A stretch of DNA of 64,000 bases from Acorus gramineus (taxonomy: Eukaryota > Streptophyta > Magnoliopsida > Acorales > Acoraceae): contig CM060851.1 in NCBI GenBank assembly GCA_030737835.1, positions 124,001 to 188,000 on the forward strand. The letters are read 5' to 3'. Below are positions 28,436 to 41,800 of this stretch, piece by piece. The translations under genes and the position numbers were made by a program. The stretch's first letter is position 1. Every line of letters starts with the position of its first letter. Below the pieces are notes generated by a model. The model was given only the letters and a program-made list of their open reading frames with translations, searched no databases and was not told where the DNA came from.

Positions 28436-31396
28436 TTGTGGTGAGTTTGCTTCCCTACTACATCTCATCATTCCACAGAAACTGGGCGTGCATACAAATT
28501 CTGGAGATCTGTCATCCACCACATGATTGAAGAACAAAAATAAGGGGAAATGTGAGGGTTTGTGTGTTGTATTTGCTTGTTTGAGTGAGTTCTATTGATC
28601 GAATTCATGACCTTTATCCAACCCCCTCATGTAGAACAATATCATATTTATAACATTCCCTCATTGTTGTCAATTTCTATTTAAGCAAAGAATGTTATTT
28701 TTTCTCATTGTGTTTTAACTGCCACCTCTCTTGCTAGTAGGAATGCATATGATCCTTCAACTTGTATGAACATTGTCTCCTATATGAATTACAAATTAGT
28801 GTTTGGTTGTTTGGAGCCTTGTTTGAGTTCAGTATCTATTTGTCCTGTTGTAATTTAGAGTTTCACGGTTAACTGGAGACTGAAAAATATTTCTGGGTGA
28901 GTTTATAATGAGAACAATATCCAAATCTTAACAAAAAGACTGTGGACCAATTATTGATTCAAACTTCAATAATTGGTACACAATTCTTTTCTATTCTGAT
29001 TTGGATGTTATACCTGACCTTTTGCAATTTGTCTACTTCTGCATGGAGGAGATACATAGCTAACACATTTTGGTTGTACATATTTAAATCTGTTCTAGAC
29101 ATTCTTGTCTTGGAACTCAGATTATTGAAATTTGATCAAAAGTCGACATTCAATTCAGCATGTCCACTGCATACTGCTTATTATAGCTTGTATGACTATC
29201 TTTCGTTTGGAACAAAATTTGGTCTATATATGTTCCACATATTCTAATTTATAATTAGTAAAAGTAATAACTAATAGTAAAAGTGATGATGGCAGATTAA
29301 AAAAAATCAATGAAACAAACTCTCCATCATAAAACCTCAAATGGGTGCATTTTGGTAGGTAATGAAGTGACAGGAGTGGCAACCTTGTATTCCACTCAGT
29401 GGGAGCAAAAGGAGACAGCACAAGATGATGAGGACCGGCCTTTAAAAGTGGTCGGTTAGGTGGGGCTTTACGCAAATTTTTAAGATGTGACCTTTTATTC
29501 TTAAATTTATCCAGGTGTTTATCATCTTATAAAACATTTTCAACAATTTTTAAAATGAATAATGTTACGTCCAGTCTATTTTCTAGCTTTAGATCCAGTC
29601 TACAAGTATTTTCAATTTTTTAAAAATAATATACATCATCTAATAAGATCCATGTTTTTTTAAAAAATGAAACATATACTCTAATGAATTGCATGTATGC
29701 ATTTATAAAAAATGTAAAAAATTTTTATTGAAACATATACCTTACAAAGGTAAGTATATGCTCTAATAACTTTTTATTAACGCGTATAAGAATAGAATTG
29801 AGGTTGAAATAAAAACTGTGTGTAACAGCACTCTTTTAAAATTAATCCCTAAAAGTTCATGCAAATTTAAAATTAAAATAAATTCTCATTAAATAGGATC
29901 TGTGAAAAAATAAATGTATATAATCAGAGTCTCCCCTAAATATAGGTAACTTATGTATCTTCCCACAGTGTTATTAACATCATGTTTTGCTATGTCTTTT
30001 CGAACATCTCATCATTTCAGAGATTGCTTTGTCTGAGGTTAAAAAAAAAAAGTCTACCCATCAATTGTTTATATACAGACAGGCATGCACTTGTAATCAT
30101 ACTGTTTTTTTTTTTTTTTTTGCAACAGTTCTAATAATATTTATACATATAAACAAAGTGGTTTTTTTGCATTGACGGCTTGAATGCAAATGGACTTTGG
30201 GTAAGTGGGGAATCAAATTATTAGATTAGATTATTAGGTTTTTACATTAACTGTACACAAAGTAAAGTAAGCAATTGATAACCTCATGTGCCAAACATGT
30301 GAACTTTGACTTTTGTCACAAATGAATATGATAATTCAGTCTTATCTTCTCTTTTGATTTGTCAGATTTATGATTTTTAATGCGGATAGATTTCATTAGT
30401 TAGATTATTCATTTAGTAGTTTCATCATTTGCATATTGCAATTTGAACTTTAAAATAAAACTATTCCTAATAATTTTCAAAAGAGCATAGTTACACAGCT
30501 TTTTTTATTCAATTCGTTAACAACATATATTCACATTAATAAAATATATACATCGTTATACATTTTTTATAAAAGGATTTATATAATTCATTGGAGTATA
30601 TGTTTCATTTTTATAAAAATATGTATTTCATCTAAAGAAAAATAATATTTTAAAAAAAGCAGAACACATGTGAACTAAAAATAGGACCAGGGAAATGACC
30701 ATACTGACATAAAAATAAAGCCCAAGACAATATGCCGTACCAACACCATATTTCCAGGCCCAAAAACCGTCTGCCCCCTTTTTTTAAAATTTTTAAAAAC
30801 AATATAACTTAACTAATTAGATATGTATTTTTATAAAATAAAAAAAAATATGTAGTTCAATAAATTATCTAGACTCATTTATAGGATGTGGAAAGAATTT
30901 AAAAAAACAAATACCTCATTGTAAAGTGCAAGTGACTACAAGGTCTATGGTGCACAAAACCTTGAATATAACATGGTTCTATCATTATTACTTGTTGAGG
31001 AAACTTGAGTGCACAAGAACAGCCTTTCTAAGAAAGAGCACTAACACACACAGAATCCTCCATAGGTATCACAATAAAGCAGAAATCATTTTTTTTTTAA
31101 ATGAAAAAGGGTAAAACGGATGAAAAAAAAAAAGACTTGCCTCAAATAACTTGATGTCCTTGCAGTAGAGGGATTTAGATAAATGTATGTTTTTGGTTAT
31201 GTGACTTGTATACTGTTAAACTGTTCCCTATCAATGATCAAAGAAGATCTGATATCCACATGACATCCTAAACCATGGGGATATTTACCAAATCAACAGT
31301 GCAGTAAGAGGTTTATCAATTTCAAGTTCAGCAGATCTAATTGGAAATGATTTCAATAACACTGCAACCAGATACAGCACCCCAAAATAAATAATA
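28436..31396. other. CDPK 3' UTR and A+T-rich intergenic DNA
   Basis: No gene is seen. A segment from about 29567 (AATGTTACGTCCAGTCTA) resembles sequence near 6196 and 51894 and is probably a dispersed repeat. Confidence 0.5.
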
Positions 31397-31420
31397 GGGG
31401 GGGGGGGGGGGGGGGGGGGG
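31397..31420. repeat. Homopolymer of 24 G
   Basis: Twenty-four consecutive G residues lie about 225 bp beyond the stop codon of the minus-strand isomerase gene, so the transcript or its flank would read poly-C. The exact length is vulnerable to sequencing error. Confidence 0.9.
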
Positions 31421-31644
31421 ACAAGTTCTATATTGAACCAAAATACATCATCATTTAATAATCAGAATCAGCATGCAAGAAAGAGATGAGTGTCCAGAAC
31501 AACCACCATGGCTGACTATACACAGCTCAAAAATACACAAAATAGAGAGCCTCTAGATGCATTGAGAGCATCTACACACGACAAAGTTGGTTGTGAATGG
31601 AGGCCGCCAGTTTGGCATATAGAGGCACTTCTGTGCAGTCATTT

Positions 31645-34600
31645 TTAAGCCACTGACCTAAACCAACCCAGAAGCCGAAGAAGAACAGCATCCAAAACCG
31701 GGGATTTCTTTTCAAGCCCTGTCAATTAATTAAAGCACACAATTCAAGAAAATTTTAAGAGTCAGGATTTGAGCAAAACAGAATACGTTTTACATATAAA
31801 ATCAATGAGATTTTGTTTCCGTAAATGACGTAAAAAGTATTAGTGGAACAACTCTCTGCCAGTCATCATTATTCATTAATACCGACAAATGATAAAATTT
31901 GGTTGACAAATGACACAAAATGCATACAAAAAGAGACGATAAGGAGAAGAGATGTTTGAGCTTTAATTGACCTATTGTCTCTTTTAATTGGTTTATGTAA
32001 GTGAAGAATTATGCTCTCTCTAATAGCATGATTACAATCAACTTATAGTCCAAATTAAAACAAAGAAAGCTTCCATTTAAAATTTAAATATCAATGCCTT
32101 GTAGAAATCATGATAAGCATCTCAGTATTGCAAGTCAGGGATGCATATATTGGACGAACAATCATGTATTATTTACGTTATATATTCTTTTCTTCTTTTG
32201 TCTCTTGTTCTCTTTTTGTTTAACTGCTTTATTACCTTTTTCTTCCATCCATTTTTTTGGATTTTAGGTGACTGAGAACTTTGGAACCCATTTCTCTATA
32301 TTTATACAACTTGGACTCCTATAATTGAGAATAGTGATTAAAATAGCACCTAGTTAACTAAATTAAAAATTGGAAGAGATGTTTAAAAAGATTATCACTT
32401 CCATGCACTCTAATAGGAGTTAGAAGGAAGAAGGTTCTTACGAGGAAAAATCGACAAAGAATCAATAGGTATTGCAAGGTAACATATCATATTATGATGT
32501 CCTGGTGTCGATTGTGATATCAACATCCAATACTTGAACCCTTGCTTCTAGTATTGACTTACCAAGATCAGCTGCCACTCGATGAGCACACATTATTCCC
32601 GAGAAGGCAACAGCTATAACTCCTTGTCCCGGAAAACAGCTGTCTCCAACACAGTACAGTCCATCTATAGCCTGTAAGTACATAATCACGTATTAGCCAA
32701 TGAAGCATCCAGCTTTATTTGTCCGTGAGGGAAAACTATTATTCACAGGAAGTCTGCGAGAATGTTGTAGCGGACATATAGTCTTACTGTTGTATTGAAA
32801 GGCATCCCTAGAAGTCCTTTTGGTATTTGATGTGGCATTGGTCCATAGGTGCCATTATCACGGGCGAGGAACCGCCTATGCGTCTTGGGAGTACCAACCT
32901 GCCATGATCAGCCATTCTATGAAAGGATGCACAATATTCCCAACAAAGAGGACTTGCCTTCAGTTTACAAGTGTCCAATAAAATAAAAGTTAAAGCCCCC
33001 TAAACCCTTGATTCATCCGAGCTAAAAAATTTACTTAATGCTAAATTCAACAAAGATACTAACAATTGGACCATCATGTTTGATTTTCCTGCAAATTGAT
33101 TTTGTACAAGGAATGCAAGATCTTGGACTGCTACCGAGCTACCATGCACTATACCTCCTTAAAGACTATGGAATTCTTGAGACCCGGAAAGAGTTTCTTT
33201 TCAAGTCTGCCTATGATTTCATCAGCCACAAGTTCCTTTTTCTCGTCATAATCTTTTTGAGGAAGCCCCTGAAAAAACATTCGCAATAAAATATAAAAAT
33301 ATATTTTAGAAAATCAAAATCTACTTAATCATTTTTATGGTATGAAAAGCAAAAGAGAGATGCACAGGCCTCTGTCTAATCCATGAGGTGAAAATACTTC
33401 ATTCTTCAAATAAATATATCCTGTCCAAAAACAAATCTAGCAATAAGGAACCTACCTTCCAATCCTCTATGCCAGATGTTGTAAATATATGAAGAATATG
33501 ATGTCCTTCTGGAGCCAAAGATGAATCAAGAACAGTTGGAATACTCAAAAAAATGCTTCCATATGGCTTCTCTAATCTATCCCAGTCATCCTGCAAAAGT
33601 AGAAAAGATGCAGGAAGGTTGAACACACCTATTATCATATTTTCCAAATCTCATGCGCACTCAAAACGGCAATTTTGTGGAGGTAAGTTTCATCCCGATT
33701 ACCTCAAGAAGAAAATGATGGCAATCGGTGTCAGGTGGTAAAACTGTTGCTTTAACTCCCATGTGGATGGAAAGAAAAGATGGAGCTTTGGCATATATTC
33801 TTTGGAAGTTTGCTTCCTCAGCTGGGAGATCCTCAGTTTTCAAAAGCTTTCCTAGAACAAAACAGAATATCATTATTTGATGTCTCTACTTATCCTTGGT
33901 ACTACAGATTGACATAAGATAATTTTGTAACAGTCATGGTCTTATTACCTTGTGAAAATACCAATCAGATACAATCCTTACATATTTAAAATTAAAATGT
34001 GAAGCAAGACAAGAATAAGCCTACATCTTTTTAACAGATATTGAGTCTTTATTAAAGGACATGGACATACCAAATGTATCCCATCTAGTTGCATTTGATA
34101 TAATGGTTTTAGAGAAAAACTCTCTCCCATCTGAAAGCCTGACACCTACCTGAAATAAGTACAATGTCATACTGACTTCAAGCTCTGTATAGATACAAAT
34201 AGCAAACAGAAGAGAATGGTTGACTTGTCGAGTTTAATAAAATACGCACAGCCTTTCCCTGGTCGAGTATAATGTTAGTCACATTAGCTTTATAAAGGAT
34301 TTTGCTGCCCTTGTCAACTAGACCTTTTGCCAAAGACGTTGCAATTCCACCCACACCACCAACTGGGTAGTTGATCCCACCGAAATGCCTATCGCACAAG
34401 ACCTTTCTCCACAAGAATGTTAGAAAAAATGAGATCCTAAGGGTCGGAAGATAAATTGACCCAAATCTAATCACATTGGCTTGGTCGGGAACAAACCTTA
34501 CCATGCTTGCATTGATCATTGGAGTTTGCAATGCATTGACTGTGCTGACTATGAAACACTGCAGGAATGATAGAAATGATGTTATTTCTTCAGTTCAAAT

Positions 34601-36407
34601 AGGTATCTTGATCACCATGACTTGGATATGTATAGGCAAAATAAAGAAAGTTTCTGCAAACTGAAAAAGTAAAATCCACACCTCGGCATCTATGAAAGAC
34701 AATAACTGAGGATCTTTTATGAATTTCCTTGCTATGGCCCCAGCATTTTGAGGAAGATAATAGGCTGCAATGAATTTGGAAAAGTATAAGAACTAAAGGG
34801 AACAGCAAAAGTCAGATGGCCCAGGCTTTCAAGTTGATAAGACAATGGCATTTAAATGTAAAAGACATGCACTCAATAATATTTCACTCCATCAAAGTTT
34901 TTGAAGTGTGTGTAAATGAATACCAAGTGTCAAACATTCCAAGAAAATATACCACTCAATCAAGGCTTGAAGAGCGTATAAGTAAAATACCAAGTGTCAA
35001 GCATTCCAAGGGCTTCTTAAAGAACTGTCCAAAAAGGTAAATCGGCTCCTCGAGCGACTTCAGTTCCAAGGAATTTAAAGCATTGAAGATCTGTGCACGT
35101 GGACAGAGACTGTAGATGAATGGGTAAGGACCAGGGCATATAATCCCCATGGAAGGATGCAATTACTCGATCATTCAAGACAAACCTTCCAACATTCGCC
35201 ATAAAATTTAAGTATCCCTTCCTTCTCATGAGGAAACTTATTGATGAGTTCTGCAATGAAGGCACTATATTCTCTATGCACTCGTACAGAAAGGTCATTG
35301 GGCAAGTGGAAGTAAACAGTAGTCGGATCAGGTATCACCTCCATCTTGCATCCTACCGCTTCCAATGCTTGCGTGATTAAGTTCAGGTTTCCCTATAAAA
35401 AAAAGCCAGAGAAGAAAATCTTTATAAAGTGTTCAAACCCCAACCTTAAAAAACAGATATTGTGTAACCTCAACAGGCCTTCATTTTAAAAAATTACAAC
35501 AGCAACCAAAAACTTAAGAAAATGAAGTAAGAGCCAAATTAGAGAGTAGAAGAGCAATATTAAACAAATGGCTTCCTAAAAGGTGGTGATGTAGCACAAT
35601 TGGAAAAGCAAAGGATTTCAAAATCGTCTCTACTGGTTCCATTTCACCACATTGTTTAATAAAAAAAATTGTTTTGGTAAATTTTTGAAAAACAGTTTGT
35701 CTAACAATTTTTGCTAATATATATATATACCATTTTTCTACCTTCAACATCTGAAGAAAATACAAAAATATATACTTTTTTTTTTCTAGTCTCTAAAATG
35801 ATCATTATATTGTCTCTCAAAATTCTTGCATTGGATTTTTCGTGCGATCCACATTGAAAATTCAACTACTGTCACACATAATTCACTGAACTGGATATGT
35901 TACCCAATCAAAACTAATTATCTGAAACACCGAACACCGATCATTTTCAACCTAAACCAAGCAAAAGAGAGAATTTTTTTCCCTGTTGAAATCAAGATGG
36001 AGGGTAAATCAAACCTTGTCACTGAACCCGAACATCACCGAAGACCCAACATCGAAAGTGAAACCCTCCCTCTCGTAGTACCCGGAGCTCCCGCCGGGGA
36101 TCACGTACTTCTCCAACACAAGAACCTCCGCACCCTTCACCGCCAGCTGAGTCCCCGCCACAAGCCCTCCGATCCCCGACCCAATCACGATCGCGTCGTA
36201 ACTCTCCCTCCGCCCACCGCCCCCTTCCCCGCCGGCGGTCCCCTCCGAAGGACTCTTCCTCTCGACTCTAAGCGCCGCCTCCGGAGAAGGTCGCCTGCTT
36301 GAGGGGTACCTGAACCCTAGTTTGGTCCGGTGGGTCGTCGTCGTCCGCCATGGGGTTTTGGGGAGGGAGAGAGAGGTGGGTGGGGAGAGGAAACTCAATT
36401 GGAGCAT
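31645..36407 (-). CDS. CRTISO: Carotenoid (prolycopene) isomerase, chloroplastic, 587 aa
   Basis: Thirteen exons, read from 36407: 36015-36407, 35186-35392, 34991-35090, 34682-34764, 34502-34558, 34250-34402, 34071-34149, 33703-33851, 33456-33590, 33155-33268, 32788-32898, 32563-32671 and 31645-31718. The borders are GT-AG and 1764 nt stay in frame. Residues 1 to about 65 look like a plastid transit peptide (Ser/Thr/Arg-rich). [12 protein letters not shown] (70-81) is the FAD-binding Rossmann motif. Further family blocks are [29 protein letters not shown] and [14 protein letters not shown]. The last exon gives the characteristic [12 protein letters not shown] end. CRTISO converts tetra-cis-lycopene to all-trans-lycopene in carotenoid synthesis. 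The close paralogue At1g57770 type is an alternative, but the C-terminus favours CRTISO. The first exon is far more G+C-rich than the others. Confidence 0.92.
35582..35650 (+). other. tRNA-like or SINE-head fragment in CRTISO intron 1
   Basis: The segment starts GGTGGTG and ends CACCAC, with GTAGCACAATTGG (box A-like) and CTGGTTCC (box B-like) between. A decayed tRNA-derived sequence is possible. The cloverleaf is not convincing. Confidence 0.3.
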
Positions 36408-37234
36408 TGTTTTGGGAATTGATGGGATTTGGGGATGAATTTTATTAGGGTTTTATAAGGTGGAGATGGAGAGTGGAAGTGGAGGATCTCGTCATCGCAA
36501 TCATCGTTTGATTCTTTTCATCTGATGATAAGACAAAAAAAATAATAATCCCTCTGTTTAGTTCCCCGGGTTCTTTAACGGAAAAGCCTTGTAAATTGTA
36601 CATTTTTGGAAACGATATTAGGTAAGTCGTTTGTGCTTCATGTAACTCCAAAATAATCTAATTTTATCAAAATATCTCCCTTGAAATATTATTTAAATTA
36701 TTATCTTTTTTAAAAGCATTATTATGAATTTTGAATAGTTATATTGTACATAATAAATATCCTCTAAACGGCACAAGGGTAGAATTTATCATTTTTAAGG
36801 GGTATTGATGGTAATAAAGTTATAAAGATGGTATTTTGAAAATATAAAATTTTATGAGGGGTATATATATAAAAACATTTAAATTATCTGTTGTTTGATT
36901 GTATTTTTATTTATACACATTATAAAATGTCATAATTAATTTTTTCTATTTGATTAATCATTATAGATAAAAATGTGAATTGAATAAGAATTTATTAAAA
37001 ATTAAAAAAAATGATTTTAGGTTTTTAATTCATAGATAGTGTAGATCAAATGTGAATTGAAATTAAAGATTTATTAAAAATAAAAAATTGATTTCAAGTT
37101 TTTCAATTTATAAGTGTTAACTTGCGAGGTTTACAATACAAAGAAATAGTAGGTCTACTATTTCATTTATATTTAAAAAAAAAAAAAACATGTGTCAACT
37201 AATACAGATAGATAAATTACATGTAAAAAAAATT

Positions 37235-38467
37235 TAAAATATCAATATCAATTTATTCTCACGTGTTTTGATATTGGTATACCAATTTATTTCACACCAA
37301 CAAAAATGCATTTTTTAGTAGCACACGTGCATTGCACGTGAAAATTTTCAACATTATTTGTGATCATTAATTTGTTATGATTATTAGATTAATTGTTAAA
37401 ATCATATTTTAATACAAACATAAATTTAGAAATTAGAATATTAAAAAAAAATGTTTAATTCAGTACATGGCATTATATCATATTAAATTAATACAAAATT
37501 TACAATTAAATTTATATGGTTAAATTTGGATTGCTAAGTCACACACATACACACATATATTAATATATATACATATATTGATAATATAATTTTAAACAGT
37601 AATAATTTTATATTTGGTATTTAGGTTCGACATTATAAGATATGGATATTTTTTAAAATAATTATTTAAATCAATCTATGGATATATATTTTAAAAACTC
37701 TAAGTCTAAGAAAATTCATATAATATCAATTATGTTTTAAGAGAAAGCTCTATAAATTATCAATTTTTAAATTCAAAATTTAAAACTATTTTAATTTATC
37801 TATATGAAAAAACAAAAATATATTATTTTTTTAATCTTAATTTTCTCTCTTAATTTTAATTTAAATATATTTAATACATAAAAATATTAAAATTATGGGA
37901 TTTTTAGTTTTAAGTCCCCACAAACCATCATATTTAGTGATCGATCCCTCCCTTCTTCGTATTTAGGTTTTAGTCCCCAGATTTAAATGATAGTTCCTTT
38001 TTAGTCCTGAGAGGAACTTATCTATAAATTATTTAATTTATTTTTTAGTCCTGTGAGGGACCTATTCATGAATTATCCTTTAAATCGGGGAACTAAAACC
38101 TAATTACAAAAAAAAGAATGATCGATCACTAAATATGATGGTTTGTGGGGACTTAAACTAAAAATCCCTAAAATTATTTATCTAAATTGAATTATCCATT
38201 TAACATACCGATATTATCTATTTTATTTTAGTATACATATAATGTTTATCAATCAATCCATATTTTACTAATCATTATCATATCCTTATACTATGTATTT
38301 AAATTTATATTATTCATCCACGTCTCATTAATCCAAATATTTTAATTTATAACTTAAATCAAAATCTTTTATTAATCCTTATTTTAAAATATCAGTATGA
38401 GTCTATTCTCCCGTGTCTTGATATTGTTATACTCATTGATTGCACACCAACAAAAATGTGTTGTTTT
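37235..38467. repeat. 80-bp direct repeats flanking about 1.07 kb
   Basis: AAATATCA...TTATTCTC and GATATTG, then CACACCAACAAAAATG at 37235-37316 recur in the same orientation at 38385-38467. The DNA between holds the MITE at 37897-38168 and no gene. This may be terminal repeats of a decayed element or a duplication. Confidence 0.55.
37897..38168. mobile_element. Mutator-like MITE, 272 bp
   Basis: Exact 9-bp duplication TAAAATTAT at 37888-37896 and 38169-38177. TIRs of more than 100 bp begin GGGATTTTTAGTTT and share AAGTCCCCACAAACCATCAT and TTTAGTGATCGATC. The two arms make up most of the element, so a transcript would fold into a long hairpin. Confidence 0.92.
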
Positions 38468-38861
38468 TTATTTATTTATTTATTCTTATTCCATCATTCC
38501 ACAATAATAAAAAAAAAAAAAAATCAATCAGTGCCGTCCATTCGAATAGGAAGACCATAAGATAAACGGTGGATACAACATTGACGCCGTGGTCTTTTGT
38601 GGCGACGCTGGAACTCGATTCGTCGCCACGTGGCACAACAAAAGGCGGCCATTTCCGTCGCATCTGATGAACCGCATCGCATAAATTAGATCAAAGTCCG
38701 ATTTCCGATTCTCAGATTCGCCAACTTATACCATAAAAAAATCCCTCGATTTTCGTTTTTAGGAGATCCTTTTTTTTTTTCTCTTCTTTTCGTGAACTCG
38801 ATTCGGTCGGCCTCGAAAAGAAGACCCGAGTTTGATTTAGGGTTTCGATCGGACGCAAATA

Positions 38862-41800
38862 ATGTTTGACGCGATGATGGATCCGGAGATGATGAGGATC
38901 GCTCAAGAGCAGCTGAAGAGGATCCCCCCTCAAGAGCTCGCCAAGATCCAACAACAGGTGATCTTTTTTAACTCAGATCCATGTTGAAATAGGAGTCGGA
39001 GGAGACCAATTAGGGAGACTGGGTCGTCATGAATTGAATTGACCGAATCAGTCGTTAATTTGTTTGTTATTCGAGTCTTGGTAGCAGTCATTTTTTATTG
39101 TTTAAAATTTTGAAGAGTTGGGTCTCTTTGATTAGAATTATGGGGGAAAAAAAAAAAAGAGGAGTTAGTCATGAAAGTTTTTGCTTTTTTCATTTTTTTT
39201 AGGCGAAGGTAAACAATGCCACCACGATTGTATTAAAAATATCATAGTACAAAGTTAGTCATGAAAGTTATGACCTTTTTAGAGAAAACCATGCGTATTG
39301 ATTGTTGCTTCGTGACTGACTGGTAGGGTCAGTTTGGTATTCATTCTCATTCTTCTTCTGTTAAACAATCAGAAAAATTGCATTTGGAAACCTTCGTTAC
39401 AACAAAATCTCTCTTTTTCCATGGAATCTATCAAAACTTGATTCGGAATTTTCCTTTTGGACCAGAGTTACTAAATTGGCAACTAGCATTCAAGTTATTG
39501 TTTTTTCAATCAATGTGCTTGTGCATTTATCTTAAAATCTTGTATTGGAGGTCGTGGTGCCGTTCAAATTGAACCTGTTATTTCTCTCATTGCATACATT
39601 TTTTTCTTTTCAAGTAGTGGGTGGGGTGGGAAGATCTACAAAGGGCGATCGTGGTACTTCGGTGTCAGAGTCCCTAGTTCTAAACCTCAAAAGGACAACC
39701 TAGGAGAGGGCCACATGAACCGCCTGCCAGTAGGAACCAAAATGAAAGTGCCGAGTGTGGAAAGGGTTACCTAGGGAAGGGATGCCTGCTCTGTGTGAAG
39801 GCCAAAAAGGGTGAGAGATGGTTATGGTTGGAATCACATGGATGACAGTTGGTGGAATGTGTTGGTCTGTTAAGATTGTAAGCAATGAAAAATCCTACTT
39901 TTCCTTCATGTCACCATAATGTTTTGAGAAAGATTGGTTAGGTAAAGACCTTCAAACTAAAGTATCTGCAATGCAACCCCAATATATCCTTAATGTGATG
40001 CTTATGCCACCGAGCGGTGCAATGTGAAATATTGTGAATCCTTGTATATAACATGATCTGTAATGCGCATGTCACCTAACAAGTACCCTTTGTGTTATAG
40101 CATTTTTCCCCTTATGATCAAAATAGACTTTCTTTTCCTCTTCTGAATTAGAATCCCCTGACATAATTGTTAATGTTACACAGATGATGTCCAATCCTGA
40201 GTTGATGAAACTGGCTACAGAGGGCATGAAGAATTTTAGGCCTGAGGATTTGAGACAAGCATCAGAACAGCTGAAGCATACTCCGCCAGAAGAAATGGTT
40301 AAAATCAGTGAGAAGATTTCAAGTTCCAAGCCAGAAGAAATCGCAGCCATGCAAGCACAAGCAGAAGCACATCTTTCATATGAACTGAATGCAGTGGAGA
40401 TGCTGAAGAGTCAGGTTCTATTTTCCTTCCTTTTTTTAATTCGATCATTAAGTAAGAGAAATTTTTATTTTTATTTTTTTACATTAACTGGGTTGGAATT
40501 TGTTACAAACCTTAAAAGAATCTTTTGATGTGTTTATATTCCTTCACCATGACTTTTAAAGAAAGGTGGGAGTCTACCGCCCCTCTCGAAGTTTACTAAT
40601 CTTAGGCAAATTATGAAAGTAAAATGGCAGACGAGCGATCTGCTGAACAACATATAAAATTTACAGAAACCCCTCACCTCACAATTTACTTCCCATCTCT
40701 TGCTTATACAACAAACTCAACCCTAATACAGAAAATGTCTCAGTCCTTCATAAATATATACACGGTTTCCCAAGTGTTCTCTCTATAGAGAGAAAGGATA
40801 ATTTTTTTTTATCATGATTACCACTATCTTTGGATTTTTATGAAGCCAAGTATATCAGTGTGATGCTGCTGTTTTTCTAGAGTATTCACTAGAAGTGTTG
40901 TATTGTCGGTTATGATGCATGAGCATTTAAAAAGTTCAGATTGTCAGTCCACGGTGCTACAATCAGGCACCTGTGTTGTGTTTAATATGTTTTCTTCTTG
41001 TTATCACAGGGAAATAAGTTACATAGCCAAGGAAAATTCCATGAAGCAGCAGAGAAGTATCTGCGTGTATGTTTCAATATCTTCCACCATGTTATTCTCC
41101 TACATCTTTTGCATTTTTTAGTTTTTTTTTTTTTTACCAACAAGTGAACTTATCATTGAATGTGGATTTTTTAGGCAAAGAACAATCTCAAAGACATTCC
41201 AATTTCCAGGTGCAAAACACTCCAGTTGAAATGTTGTTCAAATTTAATGTCATGTTACTTGAGGACTGGACAATTTGACGAGTGCATCAAGGAAGGATCA
41301 GAGGTGGGTTGGAAGTTTTTAATTCATGTATTTACATTATTATATTGTACTAAATCAAAATCACGAGAATCATTGAATATTGATCTTGGAGAGAGCTTTT
41401 TAAAATCTAATCTAGGGAAAATATAAAAGGTTGTTGTTGCATATTTTAAACTTGCATGTTGATTATATTCTTTGAAAGGCAAAATTTCGGTAAATGAAGT
41501 TTTGTTGGGTTTATATATTAATTAGTGAGTGTGCTGATATTCAACCCAAATATATCATCTTCAATTTCATAGTGGTCCAGTCAAACTTAGCAAGTTGCCT
41601 TCCCCTCTACCTTTGCTATTGTCAATCCCTTTATATTGGGTTTATGCTTTTTTTGGTGGGTAAATGTTGGGACTCGAACCAATGACCTCTTGGTTGCAAA
41701 TTTTCTTGTTAACCACTGATTCAACGGGTTTATGAACAAGAAATGGCGTGGACAGGTTTGTAGTTTGTTATGTGCTGAACTGTCTATTGAATTGCTTGCA

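Larger units (their letters stand above)
36408..38861. other. Intergenic region between divergent CRTISO and OEP61
   Basis: The two genes are head to head, 2.45 kb apart. The middle is very A+T-rich and repeat-derived. The last 300 bp are richer in G+C and include GCCACGTGGC near 38622, a G-box that could serve OEP61. Confidence 0.55.

Noticed and set aside
28942-29247. 101-codon frame downstream of the CDPK
   Set aside because: No codon bias, no ATG supported by context, no known domain; likely 3' flank.
35582-35650. Functional tRNA gene
   Set aside because: The arms do not pair well enough and the box B lacks the usual GGTTCGA; kept only as a tRNA-like fragment.
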